From assembly GCA_013407085.1 (NCBI GenBank), contig JACCGJ010016381.1, positions 22,042 through 86,041 on the forward strand: DNA of 64,000 nucleotides, written 5' to 3'. The stretch's first letter is position 1. The number at the start of each line of letters is the position of its first letter. Below the pieces are notes generated by a model. That model ran no database searches, had not been told where the DNA came from, and saw nothing but the letters and a program-made list of their open reading frames with translations. Positions 1-8,988 of the stretch are shown piece by piece. The position numbers and the translations under genes were made by a program. The stretch comes from Atriophallophorus winterbourni (taxonomy: Eukaryota; Platyhelminthes; Trematoda; Plagiorchiida; Microphallidae).

Positions 1-1158
1 CAATAACTAAACCTGTCCCAGTAATTGAATACGAGATGGACCGAAGACATGAAGCATGCTAGCTGAGTACAATCTGAACAGCAAATAACTCCCTGTTTCA
101 ATGGACTGGTTAGATTTGGGGGGAGATTAACCAAAATGAGTTCTGCCTTTTATTTAAAATTCAATTTTATGCACGAGCTGCTTGGTGCAGGTGCAGCAAA
201 AATAAGAAGCACTTCATGAAAATAATCCCAGCCAGTACAACAGCATGAAATGCTCATGCTCTTACAATGTACATCCATGGTCGATATCGAACAAAGTCAA
301 AATCAATTGCTTTTATGCCAAAAATGAGTGTTTAATTATGCTGTCGGGGCGAATCAGAGGTCTAATACATGCTCTTATGCAAACCACGATAATATGTTAC
401 ATAATAGAATCGGAATGGATTTAACTCATAAATGGTCAGACATTTTATGTTTGACCAAGTCGAATACTCGGTCTGAAGTATGCCTACAAATGATGAAAGT
501 TTACGCAACAAATTTTGACCAATCTCTCTCCAGGATATCCACACGAATGAATGCATCGTTTCGCAACTCCAAATACCTATGCTGGCAAGTTAAGTAAGTT
601 TCTGTGCAACGCACGTCAGTGTTATTTTAAGAACCTTGACGTTACAAAAGAAAACAGGCTCAAATTGACTGACCATGTGACAGCTCATTTCTTAAAAGCT
701 AACTACCTCAAATTCTATCCTCACTGCCTTCTATCTATTCTCTGCAACTTCGTTCTCTCTTTGACCCGCAAAAGGTAAATAGCCTGTTTTCTTGCATTGT
801 TGTTCTATTCGATACATTCCTCAAATTGTTCGAATCCTCTGGATAATGATTTCCTGATCATCGAGGTTATTAAAATTATCCATTGACTGATATGAGCGTC
901 GTCTGAGTACATTTCAGATGTGATAATCCATCGATACTTTTGTGGATGTGATTGATTTCACAAAGACACTTCGCCTGATAATATACATCCAGTGTATGAG
1001 TGCTTTGCACAGAATGATGATTACCATTTCATATGTGCACTATTTAGTTGACACGACCGTGGAAATTTAACCAGAGGGTGGGATTACAGCAATAAATTAT
1101 GAGAAATTATAAAGCCTTGAGTTCTATCTCCAGATAAATAGCTGTGGAATAGGACGAC

Positions 1159-1440
1159 ATGCTGTTTTTCGACAACGCAGTCCTCATTGCTAACTCACGA
1201 GAGCAGCTTCTGCCGTTAAAATCTCGAATTTTGACGGTATGCACAGACTTTGATTTAAACATTAATATGACCAAAGTATTTGGTCAAGGGACTGCATCGC
1301 GTCCAAGCATCAATGTTGAAAACTGTGGGCTTGAAAACGTACATAATATCACGTTTCATGGAGCAACTATTCCTGTTAAACTGTAACTAGAAACTAAGAT
1401 TTACAAGCGGAATGACTGAAAAACAATATCTATTTAAAAA
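1159..1440 (+). pseudogene. Non-LTR RT fragment (catalytic box and following palm)
   Basis: Translation from 1159 gives FFDNAVLIANSREQLLPL, then a stretch with INMTKVFGQGT and an ITFHGATIP-like end before a TAA at 1384-1386. The layout matches the F/YADD box, the following LNI..TK.. segment and the F.YLGA.I segment of endonuclease-type non-LTR RTs. The catalytic pair is degenerate (DN instead of DD). Similarity continues past the stop as LETKIYKRND. A partial copy lies at 23007-23260; in A2 it is deleted apart from the first bases. Dead fragment; the clade is uncertain. Confidence 0.6.
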
Positions 1441-1460
1441 AAGCTCATTTGCATGCATTT

Positions 1461-1517
1461 CCATCACACACTTCTCGAGCGGTCTCGTGCTATTTGCACT
1501 CATCAGGTAGGGTGAGT
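1461..1517 (-). ncRNA. Hammerhead-ribozyme-like motif, minus strand (A1)
   Basis: On the minus strand the core CUGAUGA is read from 1506 down to 1500. It is followed directly by GUGC-AAAUA-GCAC, a perfect 4-bp stem II (1499-1487). Next comes GAGA (1486-1483) where GAAA is expected, then CCG and CUC, a permitted NUH cleavage triplet. The strand after CUC (GAGAAGUGUG) pairs partly with the strand before the core (CUCACCCUAC). The stem II loop resembles schistosome satellite hammerheads. The G in GAGA and mismatches in stem I suggest decay. Stem III is almost absent. Copy 23309-23361 has GAAA intact. Confidence 0.45.
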
Positions 1518-1778
1518 AAGATCAGGATTCGCCTGTGCTTGGTACTGTGGAAAAATGGTAAACAAGTTGCGCTTGTATGCCACTGATGGATGAGGTTGGG
1601 ACGACTAACATTCTCAATCACATGAGCGCACACTCATTTTAACTGAGACAATCTACACAGTGTACATGAGTTTGGGCTGATCAGATTGAAAAGGTTGGTC
1701 GTACCCACCTTATCCAACATTGGCGCAACTGGTTAAACAATCTTCCACTGTACCAAGCTCGTGTGGATACTGATTTTA

Positions 1779-1832
1779 CTCTCCTTACCCGATGAGTGCA
1801 AACAACACGAAACCGATCGTGGTGTGTGTGTG
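1779..1832 (+). ncRNA. Hammerhead-ribozyme-like motif, plus strand (A1)
   Basis: CCGAUGA (1789-1795; CUGAUGA with one change) is followed by GUG-CAAACAA-CAC, a 3-bp stem II (1796-1808). Then come GAAA (1809-1812), CCG, and AUC (1816-1818), a legal NUH cleavage triplet. Bases from 1819 (GUGGUGUGUG) can pair partly with the strand before the core. The motif is an inverted relative of the one at 1461-1517, about 300 bp away. The U4-to-C change in the core should impair catalysis. Identical core at 23624-23677. Confidence 0.4.
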
Positions 1833-1839
1833 TGTGTGA
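1818..1839 (+). repeat. GT microsatellite
   Basis: A run of GT dinucleotides (about nine repeats) directly follows the plus-strand hammerhead-like motif and forms part of its possible stem I. The A3 copy is shorter (about 23666-23679), which is usual microsatellite length variation. Confidence 0.85.
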
Positions 1840-2480
1840 TAGAGATGCGCGTATGCGGATACTGATGCTACTGTCTCGCGTTCGTTGCGAAAAAACGTTA
1901 CTAAACTGGTTCAGTAGTACAAAGAAGTGTATCTAATCAATCAGCTGGATAAAAGTGAACGAAACCTGAGGCTCATCTTTCAGATCGTGAACAGACAGGC
2001 CAGAGTAAAGCCACTTACTACGGCTAGAAATACATCCACTGCTTTTGAAGCCGGTAACGAACTGACTCAATTTTACTCTAGATTGTTCTACCCTAATGAA
2101 CGCATATGTTGCGATATGTCTTTATTTAGATGACAAATTGACACAATACACTATATCGCTGTGAAACCCGAGTGTCCTAGTAAAGATACACCTTTCCGCC
2201 TACAACCATGCTCCCAAGGTCTATTCTCAACGGTCTCTGATCATTACAACCTGCCACTGAGTTGCATGTAGGTTGCTAGTGACTGGAAAAGTGGATGAAT
2301 CACTCTGATATACAAAGGAGGAAACTGAATCGATGTGCCTAACTAAAGACCAGTCACGTTGTTGTCACTGGTCTCCAATGTTAAAGAACGATTTTTAGCG
2401 AACAAACTTATCAAATAAGCGAGTTGCAGAGTATGATTTCTTTACTTCAGGTACAATTGTTTCAAGTTTATGTGCAGTGA
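1835..2480 (+). pseudogene. CR1-like non-LTR element: linker and start of RT domain (A1)
   Basis: A frame from 1927 encodes YLINQLDKSERNLRLIF and continues to NELTQFYSRLFYPNERI, the style of the region between endonuclease and RT in CR1/Jockey elements. After a TGA (2131-2133) similarity continues with a W+SG..TLIYKGG block and an RPVTLLSLVS block, the first RT motifs, interrupted by several stops. The homology ends where the A segment rejoins the common backbone. Copies lie at 21280-21900 and 23690-25090. Not functional. Confidence 0.6.
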
Positions 2481-3232
2481 CCGGTATCGCTTCAGGTTAG
2501 GTGAACATGAAGCAATCAAAATGCACCACTGTTAGTAGATGAATCATCACTCCGCAGAACATAGAAAGCTGAACGCAACGAAGGTGAACCAATGTTTTCG
2601 CGCTCGTATTGAGAGTGCACGTTTTGACCTACAGAAGAAGTTTTATTTTTCATCGATAATGTGTGAAAATTATTCTGCAAAATGGTTTTGTTATATGCAC
2701 AAACCATAAAATTGAACAGGATAAAAGCGTCAATGTCTTATTCCAAAATTATAAATATTCAGACTGAAAGTTGATAGCTTTCTGAAAATAAATGGAACAA
2801 TGTATTGACCCGAAGTAGTTAAAGGTTCCAAGTATTTAAGGGGAGTATTGCGAAACATTTAAAGTAACTAAAATTGTATATAGCGAGTGCATCTAGGATA
2901 GGCTTACAAATTATGGATATGTTAATCCAATTTTGCTTTAAAGGACTCAATGCAGGACGAGTCAGAACCGCACGTAGTTATATTATGATAAAATAGATCG
3001 TCCGCCTGTCAAAATTAGTGCAGGCAGAACTTGTGTTCTAGAGGGATGAGTTATATCCGCCTCTCGTCTACTCTCTACATTAATGAACGTAGGTCTCCTT
3101 TAATAGACACTATTCTATAGGTAATAATATTATCAAGGCTTATTATTTCTTTTGGTTGAGTCACACAAACCCAGACGTCGCAATAGTTTAGTCCATGGAA
3201 CATTACAAAAACCTCACCACCCTGTGGTACTC

Positions 3233-3418
3233 TGTAACAACATTGTTTTACTGTATATAACAATTGACCTTGATAACGCACTTTCCGTTGATTCGTGTTC
3301 CGTGATTGCTACCATGTACCTTCGTGTACCTTTTTGGCTACCGCTATAAATCTTCCAGTCAACCTGCCTTTTCTCCAACGTTCTTGGGGATATTATTGTA
3401 GTAACCTGGTCTACTACA
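3233..3418 (+). repeat. 5' LTR
   Basis: 186 bp with TG...CA ends. It contains TATATAA near 3252 and TATAAA near 3345, possible promoter or polyadenylation-region elements (inferred). It differs from the 3' LTR at three sites in its last 45 bases. Confidence 0.9.
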
Positions 3419-3421
3419 AAT

Positions 3422-3439
3422 TGGTGAGCCCGACGTGAT
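3422..3439 (+). other. Primer-binding site, tRNA-Trp type
   Basis: TGGTGAGCCCGACGTGAT lies 3 bases after the 5' LTR. It starts with the TGG expected opposite a tRNA CCA end. From memory it matches the complement of the 3' end of animal tRNA-Trp at all but one position, the sixth base. No tRNA comparison could be run. Confidence 0.6.
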
Positions 3440-5065
3440 GCACGAATCCTTCGTGTACTACTATTGGTAAGCCCAATATTCACGCACAATTCGAGATTTT
3501 TTTCGGTACGTCTTTTCCCGATTTACATCGGCGTTTTTTCAGGATAATTTTTTTTACATCCTTTGACACGTTTTACATCAAAACGTCATATGCATCACAT
3601 AACTACACTTGTTGATCAATTCACAAGTCGGGTTAGAACACAATCTACAGGGCAGACAGTTTACTTTGTTTACTGCTTGTAAGCCCCTCGTACATCAATC
3701 AACGGATCGTCGGGTAGGTACTCTCCTAGAGAGACTATGCACCAGGATTTTGTCAGTCATTTTACGACTGACATACGATATATCTTAGGTGCCACAATTC
3801 CTATCCTTACAACGTGTGTGATAGACCGTCCACTCTCCCTCTAACTCAGCGAAATCGCTGCAGTGCAAGCTACCGATGCCGGCATCGTACAGCTCAGGGA
3901 CGCCTATTCTTTCATCACACCTCTCCCCTTGCCCGATGGCTTGGGCGATATCCTTTGCGCCTTATCGCAAAGCGCTTTCCGACTACTTACCCTGTCTGCC
4001 TTTAGACGGCGCATTAGTCACACCATACGCAATATTTTCCATCCTGGCATTCGTGCTTACGTTACGTTTGTTACGAAAAAAGTAGTATGGCCGAAAGCTA
4101 GTGGGTACGTGCAGCATGACACTGTCATGGCACCCACGCCATTTGGGATAATAACCGCTTGTACATCAAGTATATACCCACAATCCGTCATCTCCACTTT
4201 GAGTATGCGCCCAGAACGGCACATTTGCCAATTATGTAGCGGGTATTTAACACGTTATTATCGCTTGGTATATCCCGTGCATGCTTTTTGTACCTCTTCA
4301 CTATAACTCGGTCGTGGCCATAAACCCATGCACCAGAGTTTTTTTTCTTCTCACTTCTCAGGTACACATGCACCTCCCGTTGTGGAAATCGTGGCACGCG
4401 CCACCCCCGGATCACCGACGCTTGTCGACATCCTGTCCGGGTAACCTGGAATGCACGCATCCTTCGTGTATCCCCTCGGTACGCATGTACCTCCCGCTGT
4501 GGAAATCGTGGCACGCGCCACCCCCGGATCGCCGACGCCTGTCGCCATCCCACCCGGTAGCCCCTACCATCAGCACACGCCGCCAACACGAAACTTATCA
4601 GACAAGGTCCTTACCAGCCCGACGACACGCCACTCAGCTTTCTCCAGGCGAGGCCGTTCGCCATCGACCCTGGGGGTGCAGGAACTTCTCAGCACGGACT
4701 ATGTTTTCGAAGCTTCTGGTTCTTCGTTGTCAAGCCTACGGATGTGCCTACATCTGCTCCTACTGGGTTCATACTAAGACCATGCCAGACGGGCGATTCC
4801 CGCTAGCAGCTCGTTCACCCCATGTGATTCGGCTCCGGCAGCACGTTCACTCCATGTGAGACGTGACTTGGCTTAGTACTGATCGGTTTTTCGTGTATCC
4901 TACCCTGGTCACCACCGACAATCGACCCACGCAGATCAAGTGCCTTGGCTGACTTCGAAGTTACTGGTTGCTGAGAGACTATGTTCCAGCCTGGAACGAC
5001 CTGACACCGCTTGGCCAGTTCAATTGTCAATTCCTGATCAGAAGTCTCCTCTGACCAGACTTCTT
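3440..5065 (+). other. LTR-element internal region, no recognised protein
   Basis: Open frames of 147 codons (3863-4306) and 192 codons (4281-4859) overlap in different frames. Another proline-rich frame lies at 4451-4777. None shows a zinc knuckle, protease, RT or integrase signature. A gag remnant is possible but not supported by any motif I can see. The region contains a 117-bp tandem duplication (4361-4553). Confidence 0.5.
4361..4553 (+). repeat. 117-bp tandem duplication inside LTR element (second copy partial)
   Basis: The block starting GGTACACATGCACCTCCCG at 4361 recurs with few changes at 4478. The 117-bp offset equals 39 codons, so all three frames are kept through the repeat. In one frame it encodes a PPAVEIVARATPGSPTPV-like segment. 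Confidence 0.8.
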
Positions 5066-5075
5066 GGAAGGGGGC
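5066..5075 (+). other. Polypurine tract of LTR element
   Basis: GGAAGGGGGC lies just before the 3' LTR at 5078, the normal place for the plus-strand primer. Confidence 0.6.
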
Positions 5076-5077
5076 TG

Positions 5078-5263
5078 TGTAACAACATTGTTTTACTGTA
5101 TATAACAATTGACCTTGATAACGCACTTTCCGTTGATTCGTGTTCCGTGATTGCTACCATGTACCTTCGTGTACCTTTTTGGCTACCGCTATAAATCTTC
5201 CAGTCAACCTGCCTTTTCTCGAACGTTCTTGAGGATATTATTGTAGTAATCTGGTCTACTACA
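5078..5263 (+). repeat. 3' LTR
   Basis: Same length and ends as the 5' LTR. It is followed by ACTCCATCG, the continuation of the host site after the duplicated ACTC. Confidence 0.9.
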
Positions 5264-5955
5264 ACTCCATCGTTTTACGATGACAATCATTCGTTATTCG
5301 ATGTTATGTTCGTAGTCTGAACCTTTATAATATTCGTGGAAAGGTGGATAACATTCTGTTAGCCCGTCGATTAAGAATCTGAAAACGCGCTTCAGCTTTC
5401 TATTAATGAATGCTTCATGGTATTTTGGCTCAGAGCTGCGTGGCGAGCATCCATTTCTCAAGAAACTTATCCAAGATATATTCTTCTAAATGTATAACAT
5501 CTAGATATTCCATGTGCTAAACAGTATATCATTCACAGCCACCCAATCTGACCTGTCCAAGGATACAAGGATTCAAGTGTTTAACAAATTCCAAATAATT
5601 TTTCACTTCCTCACTACTGATTCGAGTCCATCATCCGTGAACAGAACGCTTCTTAGTATTATGAGTGGGGGTTATTGGTTTATGTTTAGGAGAGAGAACC
5701 GGACCTAGCAGAGATGTTTGTGGGATTCCGTTGGCGGTTTAATATTTTTGATATGACTCCATTTACTCCAATTCTTGCGCGGTAATCTGATAGGTCGTCG
5801 CACAATCATGAGAGAAGTGGATTACCGATTCAATAATGTAGAAGCGAATTGTATTTGACTGTAACAATAGCTTTGACTGTATTCATGTTATACTTTGCAA
5901 CGTTACAATAGCTAAACATGTCTGATTGCTTGAAGACGAGATGGCCCGAAGACAC
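5264..5955 (-). pseudogene. Antisense CR1-like RT fragment, U1
   Basis: This is the reference description for the antisense RT present in every unit. Read on the minus strand from the right: a degenerate pre-catalytic part; NGIPQRSLLGSLL (the G.PQGS motif); a frame slip; FLIFINDLPPLTILKSVLF; then FTDD, the catalytic box. Next comes a block like PFTTWKSEMLHIWKN and a LRNGGSTRSSESKD-like block, the usual order of CR1-type RTs. Frameshifts and stops break it in all units, so it is dead. The left end in U1 abuts the LTR element. Confidence 0.65.
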
Positions 5956-5968
5956 ACAATGCGCATAA

Positions 5969-5999
5969 CTGATGAGAGACAACAACCGAGAAACCGGTC
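5969..5999 (+). other. Decayed hammerhead-like core of standard units (U1 example)
   Basis: CTGATGA, a 14-base spacer, GAAA, CCG, then GTC keep the order and spacing of the plus-strand motif in the A segment, with clear sequence similarity (GATGAG, CAACAAC, GAAACCG.TCGTG). Stem II no longer pairs and the stem I partner is changed, so activity is unlikely. Equivalent sites: 10640-10670, 15357-15387, 26482-26512, 31194-31224, 35900-35930, 40603-40633, 45306-45336, 50012-50042, 54697-54727, 59394-59424. They lie about 10-15 bp right of the point where standard and A-type units diverge. Confidence 0.35.
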
Positions 6000-6080
6000 G
6001 AGTCCTTTGTCCTGAATTTCGAACGTTTTAAACTAATTATTAATATAATCAGCCTTTAATCAACGACAGCACCACAATTT

Positions 6081-6796
6081 ACCGACGTCCTAGACCATTT
6101 CTGCTCCACTGTCTCCACTCGTATGCGGTTCAGGCTTGGTCACCCTGGCTACAGAAGGACATCAGTCTCTTGCAGAGAATATATCATCGGACCACCAAGC
6201 TCGTAAGTAGTTTAAAACATAAACAATACGAAGATCGGATTACAAGCCTCAATCTCTTTGACTCTCGCTACCGCCGTCTTAGAGGCAAATTGATTCATAT
6301 GTTCAATATATTGCACACCCACAACCATCCCCTGAATCAACTATTCACACGACTACCACCACGATTAAGCCGGAATCATAACAATACAATACTTATTCCA
6401 GACTCGAGGCTGAACTGTTAAAGGTATTTTTATTCTGTACGTGTATGTTTTACTTGGAACTCCCTACCCCGTAACGATACACATTCACCCAACTTGGATT
6501 ACTTCATGTCGACCAATCCAAACATTAAACCAATATATTCTGCATCATGAAGCTTTTAATCCATGCATCGAAATAAAACTTACATATTTACCCAATCAAA
6601 CCGGTGGAAAACAATTTTTTCTCTAAGTATTTTTACGAGATTCCTGAACTGATCAGTAGGCAAACGAATCCCGTTTTACTACCTATGTTATTTGTAATTC
6701 GCATATTATTCTGTGGTTTTTGTAAAGCTATGTGCTTTTCAGACCATTAAATTGAATTGAAATTGAATAGAAATTGAAATTGAGAATTAAATTGAT
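6081..6796 (+). pseudogene. RT-a: CR1-like RT thumb and 3' end, U1
   Basis: Reference description for RT-a. The fragment starts just before AVQAWSPWLQKDISLLQRIY and runs through TTKLV, LKHKQYEDRITSLNLFDSRY, RLPPR and IPDSRLNC blocks. These are the thumb and C-terminal region of a CR1-like element, on the same strand as RT-b and clearly paralogous to it. A 3' untranslated part ends in an AATTG-rich tail (6741-6796). In U1 a TAA (6419-6421) replaces the CGA seen in most copies. It lacks palm motifs, so it is 5'-truncated. Confidence 0.8.
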
Positions 6797-6969
6797 CTTA
6801 TCTCCCGTTATTTCACCCGAAAATGTTTTAAAACAACAAAATATTACCTCGGACGGTGTTGTCCGCAAATTCGTAAATCTCAACAGGAAATAATTTTCGG
6901 GATCTGACGAAACTACCACGCTGATTCTAAAAAAAGTGTGCTCATACTTTGTGTACGCACATCACGTAC

Positions 6970-8586
6970 TTGTTTAAACTCTATTCAACTTAACGGATCG
7001 TTCTCTTTAATTGAAAGTGTGACATCATTAGCTACAACTACAAAGAAGTAAACTGTTCTGAAGTATCCAACTATCGACAAGTAACACTACTACCGGTGAC
7101 TCTAAACAAAACAGCGTCACGAAACATCTGCGAGACAACTGCTTGCTCGCAGTCGGAAAATACTTCTTTGGAATAAAACACTCTTTCATTTCAAACCTTG
7201 TGCTTGCCCTCGATAACTTGACACAAGCTGTAGACGAAGGTCTCACAATACACGCTTGTCATCTCGATATGTTAAAAGCATTTGATAGTGTCAACCACAG
7301 TCTGTTACTACAATAAATAGAGCAACGTGTTATCGAGGGTTCATTACTAGCCTGGTTTGAGGATTATCTCCGTGACCGCATAATTCGAATAAGTGTTGAT
7401 GGCGCTTTGAAACGACTTATTAAATGAGCGAGTGGAGTGCCGCATGGATCAGTGCTTGAACCAATTCTTTTCCTGATCTATGCAAACGACGTACCTAATT
7501 TTGTTCGCTGCAAAATCTTGTTATTTTTGGATGACATCAATTTGTGGACACAAGTACGCACAACTCATGATTGCAGACAGGTTCAACTGGAATTCGATGC
7601 TTTACAGGACTGGTCAGTTAGAAATGAATTTTTTTTCACTGTCATACAATTCAAGGTATTAACTGTTGGAAGACATTTCGAGTGCTCTTACACCCTTGGT
7701 TCCCATAATCTTGAAAGCACTTATAAGGAGAAGGATTTTAGTGTGGGTGAGCATCACATTAAACCGTCAAATAAACCCACAGCTGTCAATGAAAAGACGT
7801 CAAGAGTACTGCTTCTGCTAAAACGCTTGTTCGTGTGTTTCACAAAGCAAACTGTTCATCGAATAATTAGTACGTTTATGAGGCCAACGATTGAGTATGC
7901 GGCTCAGGCTTGGTCACCCTGGCTACAGAAGGACATCAGCCTCTTGCAGAGAATATATCATAGGATCATCGAGCTCGTATGTGGTTTAAAGCACAAACGA
8001 ATCGAAGATAGTATTACAAGTCTCAATCTCTCCGGCTCTCACTACCACCGTCTTAAGGTGATTTCATTCTTATGTTTAATATATTGAACATCCCTAATCA
8101 TCACCTGGAAAACTTATTCACCCAACTACCACCTCGAACCAGCGGGAGTCATGAATACACAGTACATATTCCCGAATCGAGACTGAACAGTCGAAGGTAT
8201 TTTATTGTGTACGCGTATGTTTTACCTGGAAATCCCTACCCTCTAAAGTTACACATTCATCAACTTGGACATATTCAAATCGAATTTGGATAAATTCTTA
8301 TCGGCCAATCCAAATATTGAACCTATATATTCTACACCATTACAACTTCGAAGTTTGAACCAATGCATCGAAGTAAACTATAAATTTGATCACAAGGAGT
8401 AACATGTGCCATCCAACCAATCTAAAACAGTTTCTTTTCTGAGGATGTTTATTTGATTCCAGAACTGCTCAATAATCGAACGAATCCCATTTTACTACCA
8501 GTGTTATTGGTAATTATTATATCCTTCTGTGGATTTTGTAAACCTATATGCTTTTTAGACCGCTAAATTGAATTAAATTGAATTGA
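6970..8586 (+). pseudogene. RT-b: CR1-like RT pseudogene, U1 (type I)
   Basis: Reference description for RT-b. Blocks in order: FKWKCDI and VSNYRQVTLLP (RT start); LDM.KAFDSVNHSLLL (motif A, the LD..KAFD form); SGVPHGSVLEPILFLIYAND (motif B); LFLDD (motif C, normally FADD); the palm end; RPTIEYAAQAWSPWLQKDIS (thumb); ending HIQIEFG. Stops TAA (7314-7316) and TGA (7425-7427) lie in the same frame as the open stretch beginning 7437, and the same two positions are broken in nearly all units. U1 also has a 1-bp deletion near 8056. No endonuclease domain. Ends in an AATTG tail. Confidence 0.85.
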
Positions 8587-8658
8587 TATTACTAGTATCA
8601 ACCTGCATGTTTTTAGTAAGCATATCAATGATTATGGGTTTCGAGTAACTAGAAACGG

Positions 8659-8988
8659 TTACTTAACATGGACATGTTGCACAATAAACTTTGTGAAAAC
8701 CTTACTGATGTAAACCTTGCAAATTGTCACCAATTCCATATATTCTTTGTATTCAGGGACTGAATACTTATAGAACGTTGCGCGGAGAACTAGAGCACAT
8801 AAATTATAGCCTCCTCGGGATTTGAACCAACCTAGCATAAAAACATTCCTACAGCCACACTGGCCTTTAATCTCATAATCTGTTCCTGCAGGGATCTGGA
8901 TTTTAGTTTTATGTATCACGTTACGTGTTGCCTGAAAGTTGGCCATGGATTTGATTTTTCCAATTGTTTGCTCAAATGAATGCACCAA
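8659..8988 (-). pseudogene. Minus-strand conserved frame, possible LTR-element pol fragment, U1
   Basis: 109 codons open on the minus strand, containing RNVIHKTKIQIPAGTDYEIK, GWFKSRGGYNLCALVLRATF and VPEYKEYMELVTICKVY. The layout loosely recalls the protease-to-RT linker of Ty3/gypsy elements (V.IPAGSE..V.G), but no catalytic motif is present and the assignment is weak. It is also open in U2, U11 and U12. In U3 and U5-U10 the TAT of ATFYKY is TAG. Confidence 0.25.

Larger units (their letters stand above)
52..2495 (+). repeat. A segment, copy A1 (replaces RT-a/RT-b in A-type units)
   Basis: This 2.4-kb segment is homologous to 20058-21934 (A2) and 23007-25110 (A3) and is absent from standard units. 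It contains, in order: unrecognised sequence; an RT-like fragment (about 1159-1440); a minus-strand hammerhead-like motif (1461-1517); a plus-strand hammerhead-like motif (1779-1832) running into a GT microsatellite; a CR1-like linker and RT start (about 1835-2480). A1 is the only copy free of large insertions or deletions, so it is the best reference for the segment. Confidence 0.85.
1..2538 (+). repeat. Unit U0 (partial, A-type)
   Basis: The window opens inside an A-type unit: bases 1-51 match 20009-20057, the end of the antisense RT in U4. From about 52 to 2495 it carries the A segment. At about 2452-2495 it rejoins the sequence common to all units, just before the anchor ATG at 2539. About 52-1150 holds no recognised coding similarity; the short open frames there differ between the A copies. 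Confidence 0.85.
3229..5267 (+). mobile_element. Short non-autonomous LTR retrotransposon with 4-bp target duplication
   Basis: Two 186-bp direct repeats (3233-3418 and 5078-5263) both begin TGTAACAA and end CTACTACA. They flank 1659 bp of clearly more GC-rich sequence. The host tetranucleotide ACTC is present on both sides (3229-3232 and 5264-5267). Type I neighbours have the uninterrupted site GGTACTCCATCG. I see no protease, RT, RNase H or integrase motif inside, so any movement would have depended on enzymes supplied in trans. The 5' and 3' LTRs differ at three positions by eye, indicating a young insertion. It occurs in U1 only, so it post-dates array amplification. Confidence 0.9.

Noticed and set aside
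600..1150. A host gene or promoter in the left A segment
   Set aside because: Only short frames that are not conserved between A1 and A2, and no splice or promoter pattern I can support.
3233..5263. An infectious retrovirus or autonomous retrotransposon
   Set aside because: Only 1.66 kb lies between the LTRs, with no pol or envelope motifs.
5881..5960. A host exon on the minus strand (recurrent HLVFKQSDMFSYCNVA frame)
   Set aside because: It is continuous with the antisense RT pseudogene and varies in length with private stops among units.
5969..5999. Active hammerhead ribozyme in each standard unit
   Set aside because: The core triplets and spacing survive, but stem II does not pair and stem I complementarity is poor. 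I keep it only as a decayed relative.
7425..7427. TGA/TAA recoding (alternative genetic code or readthrough) in RT-b
   Set aside because: Other copies carry additional TAA, TAG and TGA stops and frameshifts at private positions, so ordinary decay explains the pattern.
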